A stretch of DNA of 12,044 nt from Candidatus Scybalocola fimicaballi. GTDB taxonomy: Bacteria > Bacteroidota > Bacteroidia > Bacteroidales > Paludibacteraceae. The position numbers and the translations under genes are program-made. The stretch covers positions 768 through 12,811 of the forward strand of contig DCIP01000117.1 of assembly GCA_002317115.1 (NCBI GenBank). Reading direction: 5' to 3'. The notes under the pieces were generated by a model that had not been told where the DNA came from, did not search any database, and was given only the letters and a program-made list of their open reading frames with translations. How positions within the stretch are numbered: the first letter of the stretch is position 1; each line of letters begins with the position of its first letter. This document shows, piece by piece, positions 8,068-12,044 of this stretch.

Positions 8068-8084
8068 CCTCCCTTAAAGGGAGG
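8068..8084. repeat. Short palindrome CCTCCCTT-a-AAGGGAGG
   Basis: A perfect inverted repeat of 8-bp arms around one base, preceded by CCCTCCCGA (8060-8067 region). It abuts repeat copy 2 (starts 6 bases later) and may be part of the same composite intergenic element. No matching palindrome is found beside copy 1. Confidence 0.5.
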
Positions 8085-8089
8085 AGATG

Positions 8090-8170
8090 GCTCACTCATC
8101 TACCGTGCAACGGTTGTCAAACCAGGCCATGGTTGGCAATCGTCGCATGACGATTGGCTACCGTGGCCGA
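8090..8170. repeat. Structured 81-bp dispersed repeat, copy 2
   Basis: Same orientation as the copy at 6256-6337. Relative to that copy it has GCA for GGA, GTCA for ATTA, and lacks one A before GCAT. The CAATCGTC-gcat-GACGATTG hairpin and its flanks are unchanged. It lies in the divergent spacer between the PCMD gene (-) and the higB-like gene (+), so both copies bracket the PCMD/BspA pair. No target-site duplication was seen. Confidence 0.85.
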
Positions 8171-8214
8171 TCAAAAAAATCTGAACAAGCCTTCCAAAAT
8201 AGGAAAGTTTATTT

Positions 8215-8222
8215 TATCTTTG
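8215..8222 (+). promoter_or_regulatory. -7 box for the toxin-antitoxin pair
   Basis: TATCTTTG, a full match to the Bacteroidetes -7 consensus TAnnTTTG, 30 bases before the higB-like ATG. No TTTG is present about 20 bases upstream, so the promoter may be weak or need activation. An ATG at 8228 opens a 10-codon frame ending at 8260, overlapping the start of the toxin gene. Confidence 0.5.
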
Positions 8223-8252
8223 CACCAATGTTGATTAATAACAGTATAAAAA

Positions 8253-8591
8253 ATGAATGACGAACCAAAATTTGATGTGATTTATTCAGAAGAAGTAAAT
8301 CAATTTTTAAGTTCGCTTCCAGAAAAAGCGAGAGAAAAAATTATTTCTAATGTCAAAAAAAGCAGATTTGTAATAGACAAAGAGCTATTCAAAAAACTTA
8401 ATGAAGATATTTGGGAGTTTAGAACAATTTACAACCAAATAAAATATAGGCTTCTTGCTTTTTGGGACAAGAAAAGAGGTAAAGTTGTGATTGTCACACA
8501 TGGCTTTGTAAAAAAGACAAGCAAAGTGTCTTCAAAGGAAATCCAAAAAGCAGAAGCAATCAGACTCGAATACTACAAACAAAATAAATAA
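8253..8591 (+). CDS. higB: HigB-like toxin (RelE/ParE superfamily, phage Gp49-like)
   Basis: The 112-residue protein has the pattern of the Gp49-like HigB family: an N-terminal strand and helix ('VIYSEEVNQFLSSLPEKAREKI'), then 'KKLNEDIWEFRTIYNQIKYRLLAFW' (47-71) and 'VVIVTHGFVKKTSKVSSKEIQKAEAIRLEY' (78-107). R57, H83 and K87/K88 are candidates for catalytic or RNA-contacting residues by analogy with related ribosome-dependent mRNA endonucleases. It precedes an XRE-type antitoxin gene by 5 bases, the toxin-first order typical of higBA. The gene is markedly more A/T-rich than the nearby housekeeping genes, which fits horizontal acquisition. The presumed action is cleavage of translated mRNA when the antitoxin is lost. 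The family assignment is firm; the symbol is by analogy. Confidence 0.88.
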   Translation: MNDEPKFDVIYSEEVNQFLSSLPEKAREKIISNVKKSRFVIDKELFKKLNEDIWEFRTIYNQIKYRLLAFWDKKRGKVVIVTHGFVKKTSKVSSKEIQKAEAIRLEYYKQNK

Positions 8592-8596
8592 GGGCT

Positions 8597-8905
8597 ATGA
8601 AATTTTACACAGAAGAAGAAATTATCAACAAATACATTGGAGAAGAAGGCTCTCCTAAACGAGTTGCCTTTGACAAAGACATTGAAGACTTCCTTATCGG
8701 GGAAGCCATCAAGAAGACTCGTTTGCAACAGAATCTCACACAAAAACAGTTGGGGGAGTTGGTTGGAGTGAAGGAGGCTCAGATTTCCAAGATTGAGAGT
8801 GGGAAAAGCATCACCTGGAACACTATTGTGAAGGTGTTCAAGGCAATGGGAGCCAACTCAGGCACACTCGACCTCGGAGAAATGGGAAGAGTGGCGTTGT
8901 GGTAA
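8597..8905 (+). CDS. higA: HigA-like antitoxin, XRE-family helix-turn-helix
   Basis: The 102-residue protein has a Cro/C1-type helix-turn-helix at about 36-88: 'EAIKKTRLQQNLTQKQLGELVGVKEAQISKIESGKSITWNTIVKVFKAMG', with 'LTQKQLGELVGVKEAQISKIE' as the two key helices. The first 35 residues ('MKFYTEEEIINKYIGEEGSPKRVAFDKDIEDFL') would include the toxin-facing part. It is expected to neutralise the upstream toxin and repress their shared promoter near 8215. It ends 37 bases before a perfect palindrome that could terminate the transcript. Base composition shifts from A/T-rich in the first half to more balanced in the second. Confidence 0.88.
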   Translation: MKFYTEEEIINKYIGEEGSPKRVAFDKDIEDFLIGEAIKKTRLQQNLTQKQLGELVGVKEAQISKIESGKSITWNTIVKVFKAMGANSGTLDLGEMGRVALW

Positions 8906-8942
8906 TCGCTATTTCTAAACGTGCAAAGACGGGAGCATGCAA

Positions 8943-8962
8943 AGACGGGGCATGCCCCGTCT
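8943..8962. terminator. Perfect 20-bp palindrome between convergent genes
   Basis: AGACGGGGCATGCCCCGTCT reads identically on both strands. It lies between the end of the higA-like gene (+) and the stop codon of the FISUMP lipoprotein gene (-), and would suit both as a transcript end, although no long T-run follows on either side (CTCTAC on plus, TTGCATG on minus). Just before it GCAAAGACGGG is duplicated (8933-8943 and 8940-8950 region). The right flank CGTCTCTAC matches the palindrome at 4308-4320. Confidence 0.6.
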
Positions 8963-8966
8963 CTAC

Positions 8967-9740
8967 TTATCGTCGGACAGCACGTACAGGATTGCCGACG
9001 CAACGGTTGGCTCTGCTCCAAGTCGCTGCTATATCGTAAGTGGTCATGGTGCTACCAAGATACTCGCGTTCATCTACGAGTGTAGACGACCAATAGTTGC
9101 CATAAGAGCCCACACTTTTGATATCCGATCCGTCACGGTAACCAGCGGCAGGCAAAAAGATAGCGTTGCCATTTGCTCCTGTGAAGCCCATGCCACGCAC
9201 ACCATTAACTTCGATCCAGTCGAACGGACAATACTTTACCAACTCTTTGAAATCCTCATCCGTAGGCATTCGCCACTCACTACCCCAATTGGCAGTCGCA
9301 GCGTCGTCCTCTGGAAGAAGAACTGATAGTTTGTCTTTTGGTCCCCAATAACCATAATTGCCAAAGTTGTACTTTGTCAAGGAATCCAACTCCCCAGAAC
9401 TACGTAAGGTCGCATATTTATAATTGCCCCATTTGTATGTATCTTTTGGCGACGTCTCACCCCATGCGAAATAGTTGCCAAATTCCTCTGACTTCGTTGC
9501 GCCCACGTTGTATTTAGCCCAAAGGGTTCCAGATGGAAGGCATAGGTCGACGTATTCACGGCCATTGCTGTCTTTTCCCGAAAGGTCGGTAAAATTGCTG
9601 CTACTATCATCTGCACCACAGCCACCGTCAGACTGTTCGTTGTCCTGACTATTTGGCTCGTTCTCTTCATCATCTCCACAAGAGATAAAAGGCATCGTTG
9701 CTATCAATAGCGATGCTCCCAATAAATAGTTTATTCTCAT
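8967..9740 (-). CDS. FISUMP-module lipoprotein
   Basis: The 257-residue protein starts with a lipoprotein signal peptide (residues 1-20, 'LLIATMPFIS', lipidated C21). The acidic run after the Cys (CGDDEENE) resembles the export signal that sends Bacteroidetes lipoproteins to the outer surface. After a Ser/Asp/Gln-rich linker (22-60), residues 63-256 form one module of the Fibrobacter succinogenes major paralogous (FISUMP) type: 'YVDLCLPSGTLWAKYNVGAT', 'YFAWGET', 'EDDAATANWGSEWRMPT', 'GNAIFLPAAGY', 'NYWSS', 'NPVRAVRR'. The fold is thought to be C-type-lectin-like; function and ligand are unknown. It is the last of three consecutive FISUMP genes, 50 bases after its neighbour; no promoter was seen in that gap. 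Confidence 0.88.
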   Translation of the reverse strand: MRINYLLGASLLIATMPFISCGDDEENEPNSQDNEQSDGGCGADDSSSNFTDLSGKDSNGREYVDLCLPSGTLWAKYNVGATKSEEFGNYFAWGETSPKDTYKWGNYKYATLRSSGELDSLTKYNFGNYGYWGPKDKLSVLLPEDDAATANWGSEWRMPTDEDFKELVKYCPFDWIEVNGVRGMGFTGANGNAIFLPAAGYRDGSDIKSVGSYGNYWSSTLVDEREYLGSTMTTYDIAATWSRANRCVGNPVRAVRR

Positions 9741-9790
9741 AATTCAAATTCTTTTAAGAGATCATATAAATGCGTAAAAAGGCTCTCCCG

Positions 9791-11734
9791 CTAATTCTTT
9801 GCTCGTACCGCACGCACACAGTATCCCGGGCAGCGATAGGCGGTTTCACAACCTACATACAACAAATACCCATATTCATTTTTAAAGTACATACGTAGAG
9901 CACGTTCCTCCTTCTCTTGGCACGATGATGACCAGTAGAAGCTGTGGCCGCCAGTATAGTAGTTATCCGATCCATTAAAATAGCCAGTAGCGGGAATAAA
10001 AATGGAGTTGCCGTTAGTAGCGGTGAATTTTATTCCATTCCTTGCGTCGACCGTTGTCCAGCTATATTCACAATTTTCGATTAGTTCTTGCATCTCCTCG
10101 ATCGTCGGCATCCTCCAGTTCTTGCCCCAATTGGCTGTCGCTGCATCGTCTTCCGCTTCCAACACCATCTTGTTGTCTACGGTGCCATATTTTTCTGAAT
10201 GGACGTATTTGGTAAAAGTTTTGCCTTTGTCCTCTGTCCACTTGTATGTACTCCAACTGTAGTCTTCCTTTGGCTTGGTCTCGCCCCATGCGAAATAGTC
10301 ACCGTATTCTGATGGTTTGGTGGCACCCACGTTATAGGTTGCCCAAAGTGTGCCCGATGGAAGGCCAAGGTCGACGCAAGCCTCTTTATAAATAGCGTAA
10401 ACAGACAAATCAGAGGTGATTGTATCAAATGAAGTGCTCCATCCGACAAACTCATAGCCAGTCCTTACTGGTGCCTGTACTTCTTTAGGATGTGCACCTT
10501 CATATACATTTTGAGCATTTATCAAAGTGCTGTCTGATGTGTAGAATTTCACACTATACACATTTCTTTCTTCTTTCTTTGCACACACTGCACGCACAGA
10601 GTGTCCGGAACCTCCCCCGCCGTAATCTATGTATACCTTTTCATCCCTGAAGTACAAGAATCCAGGATTCTCGCCCACATCCACGAGAGATGACGACCAG
10701 TAGTAGCCGCTACTCTCACCAGCGATAACCCAATCGACGGCGTACCCAGCAGCAGGGAAAAAAATGGAGTTACCGTTAGTGGCGGTGAATTTCGCTCCTT
10801 TCCTTCCCTCGAACTCAGTACTGCTATATTCACAGTATTCTATCAGTTCCTGCAACTCTTCGCCTGTTGGCATACGCCACTCTGAGCCCCAGTTGACTGT
10901 GGCAGCGTCATCCTCTGGCTGCAATATTGTCAGGCTATCCTTCGAATTATACTTCGTCATAGAGTCTCTTCCCCATTTGTACGAGCCTGGGTAATACGAA
11001 TCACTCGGATATGCCACGCCCCATGTTAGATGCCAACCAGATTCCTGTGGCTTGGAAGCGCCCACGTTGTAGGTTGCCCAAAGTGTACCGCTTGGAAGAC
11101 CAAGGTCAACATAATCGTGATCGGCTATCTGACCGCTTACAGGCATTCTTTCAATATTTTCATTATTCCAGCGTATGACATTAGAATTTTCATCTTTAGT
11201 AACTCTAATGAAAACTGCTATACTTTTAGTATTATCATTAAAATAGACATCATGCACTGTTATTTTGTAAATAGAATCGTTCTCTTGTATATAATCAAAA
11301 GTTATTCCTGATTTATTAGGGAAATGAGAATTCAAAGAGATATTCTTAATGTACAAGAACAAGTCATAATCTTTAAAAAAATCTACTCTAATTCCATATA
11401 TTGTTTCCATTTCTATATTCGCATAAAAAGTAATTGAGACATTACCTTTTTCGTCAACATCGCTCACCTCTAATCCCCAAATCGAGTTAATTGTATCGTC
11501 GAATGCTATTTTCTGGATATCAGACTGGTCAATACGCAGTGTCGAGCTGTCGTTTTTAACAACAAGAAGGTAGGTTGAGTTAGAAGTGGAATCCTTTTGA
11601 ACGTCAACCTGAAGTAGGCTGTCTATATCAAAGTCAAGGATTGAACCATTGTTCAAATAGACGTGCATGTAGTTGTTGGCTATTGCCATAAAGATGGCAA
11701 CGAATGAAGCCAATAGGAATATAATCTTCTTCAT
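9791..11734 (-). CDS. Two-module FISUMP surface protein with InlB-type B-repeat
   Basis: The 647-residue protein has a Sec signal peptide (1-19, 'FLLASFVAIFMAIA') and no lipobox. Domain order: an N-terminal unit 'MHVYLNNGSILDFDIDSL...DIQKIAFDD' (23-80), a pattern seen in many Bacteroidales surface proteins; a beta-rich region of unknown family (81-200); FISUMP module 1 (208-384); a Listeria-Bacteroides (InlB B) repeat (393-450, 'VKFYTSDSTL...APVRTGYEFVGWSTSF'); and FISUMP module 2 (453-645). A Cys after the conserved helix is shared by both modules and the neighbouring lipoprotein (C301, C555; C171 there). The chain ends right after 'VRAVRAKN' with no T9SS sorting domain, so how it reaches or holds the surface is unclear. 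It starts 13 bases after the upstream FISUMP gene, so they are probably co-transcribed. A binding or adhesion role is inferred from the modules. Confidence 0.88.
   Translation of the reverse strand: MKKIIFLLASFVAIFMAIANNYMHVYLNNGSILDFDIDSLLQVDVQKDSTSNSTYLLVVKNDSSTLRIDQSDIQKIAFDDTINSIWGLEVSDVDEKGNVSITFYANIEMETIYGIRVDFFKDYDLFLYIKNISLNSHFPNKSGITFDYIQENDSIYKITVHDVYFNDNTKSIAVFIRVTKDENSNVIRWNNENIERMPVSGQIADHDYVDLGLPSGTLWATYNVGASKPQESGWHLTWGVAYPSDSYYPGSYKWGRDSMTKYNSKDSLTILQPEDDAATVNWGSEWRMPTGEELQELIEYCEYSSTEFEGRKGAKFTATNGNSIFFPAAGYAVDWVIAGESSGYYWSSSLVDVGENPGFLYFRDEKVYIDYGGGGSGHSVRAVCAKKEERNVYSVKFYTSDSTLINAQNVYEGAHPKEVQAPVRTGYEFVGWSTSFDTITSDLSVYAIYKEACVDLGLPSGTLWATYNVGATKPSEYGDYFAWGETKPKEDYSWSTYKWTEDKGKTFTKYVHSEKYGTVDNKMVLEAEDDAATANWGKNWRMPTIEEMQELIENCEYSWTTVDARNGIKFTATNGNSIFIPATGYFNGSDNYYTGGHSFYWSSSCQEKEERALRMYFKNEYGYLLYVGCETAYRCPGYCVRAVRAKN
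9800..11113 (-). repeat. Duplicated FISUMP module within one gene
   Basis: Bases 10583-11113 (module 1) and 9800-10378 (module 2) encode related modules, and DNA similarity is still obvious in their 5' parts, for example around 11050-11100 versus 10330-10375. A third, more distant copy is at 8970-9554 in the neighbouring lipoprotein gene. The similarity fades in the 3' third of each module. Confidence 0.75.
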
Positions 11735-11747
11735 GTTAGATGTTATT

Positions 11748-12044
11748 TTACTTTACCACCACCTTCGTCGATTGATTACCATCACTCACCACATAAACAC
11801 CATTCATCGCAGGAAGTTTCATCTCTACACTTCCCTCAGCATCGGTTACACCAGAAGCTACTACCTTGCCGTTCATATCAAACACCTGAATCTTAGTGTT
11901 TGGCTGTGCATTGGCGACGTGGATGGTGCCGTTGTCGGCATAAACCAACAATGCATGGTTGCTGATGGTTGATGCACTGGTTGAGGTGCCGTTTGCGACC
12001 GCACGGACAGAGAATCCATAGATGCAATAGTATGGTTCGTCATG
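11748..12044 (-). CDS. FISUMP protein with T9SS type A sorting domain, 3' part
   Basis: The minus-strand frame is open to the right edge, so the gene begins outside the window; 98 residues are visible. They start with 'HDEPYYCIYGFSVRAV', the end of a FISUMP module like those of the two downstream genes. A Ser/Thr-rich linker follows ('NGTSTSASTISN'), then about 65 residues with the pattern of a type IX secretion C-terminal sorting domain: 'VYADNGTIHVANAQ', 'KIQVFDMNGKVVASG', 'MNGVYVVSDG', ending 'TKVVVK'. The domain directs export across the outer membrane and is usually removed on arrival. The next gene starts 13 bases after the stop codon, so this is the upstream member of the FISUMP run. 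A TTG at 11951 could be mistaken for a start, but the open frame and the module end upstream show it is internal. Confidence 0.85.
   Translation of the reverse strand, partial: HDEPYYCIYGFSVRAVANGTSTSASTISNHALLVYADNGTIHVANAQPNTKIQVFDMNGKVVASGVTDAEGSVEMKLPAMNGVYVVSDGNQSTKVVVK

Noticed and set aside
7942..8184. 80-codon plus-strand frame running through repeat copy 2
   Set aside because: Its first half is antisense to the PCMD gene and its second half is a translation of the structured repeat; it has no recognisable domain.
8779..9021. 80-codon minus-strand frame across the end of higA and the palindrome
   Set aside because: Antisense to the clear HTH antitoxin and overlapping the palindromic spacer and the end of the FISUMP lipoprotein gene; no domain.
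11748..11951. Separate small 67-codon gene starting at TTG 11951
   Set aside because: The frame stays open to the window edge and encodes the end of a FISUMP module before the sorting domain, so this is the tail of a longer gene.
8967..12044. Complete diversity-generating retroelement
   Set aside because: The variable module ends are suggestive, but no reverse transcriptase or template repeat is visible in the window.

Overview
The window reads as a chromosomal segment from a member of the Bacteroidales, most likely Prevotella-like. Four things support this: a lysS-gpsA-pgi gene run of the kind I recall from Bacteroides and Prevotella; promoters of the TTTG / TAnnTTTG type; several surface or secreted protein families that are abundant in this order (FISUMP modules, a PCMD domain, BspA-type repeats); and a type IX secretion (T9SS) C-terminal sorting domain at the right edge, which favours Prevotella-like relatives over Bacteroides. 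The assignment rests on reading the sequence, not on a database search.

Left part (1-6200), housekeeping. The 3' end of a glycoside hydrolase family 3 gene (+ strand) converges on a minus-strand run transcribed from right to left: lysS (lysyl-tRNA synthetase), gpsA (glycerol-3-phosphate dehydrogenase), a small secreted protein, then pgi (glucose-6-phosphate isomerase). A good Bacteroidetes promoter lies upstream of lysS and a strong hairpin with a T-run lies after pgi. Small palindromic intergenic elements sit between lysS and gpsA and between the small secreted gene and pgi.

Middle part (6200-8970), accessory. A two-gene minus-strand unit encodes a secreted PCMD-domain protein followed by a signal-less protein with 24-residue BspA-type (DUF285) repeats. 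It is bracketed by two direct copies of an approximately 82-bp structured repeat whose four differences all lie outside the potential hairpin stems, mostly in loops. To its right is a plus-strand, toxin-first HigB/HigA-type toxin-antitoxin pair, followed by a perfect 20-bp palindrome that separates it from the next minus-strand cluster.

Right part (8967-12044), surface proteins. Three consecutive minus-strand genes all carry FISUMP-type modules. One is a 3'-terminal fragment ending in a T9SS sorting domain, one is a 647-residue two-module protein with an InlB-type B-repeat between the modules, and one is a 257-residue lipoprotein. The framework of the modules is nearly constant, but the segment between the 'YWSS' and 'VRAV' landmarks differs completely from copy to copy. 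The three genes appear to use different export or anchoring routes. No tRNA, rRNA, CRISPR array, transposase or reverse transcriptase was recognised.
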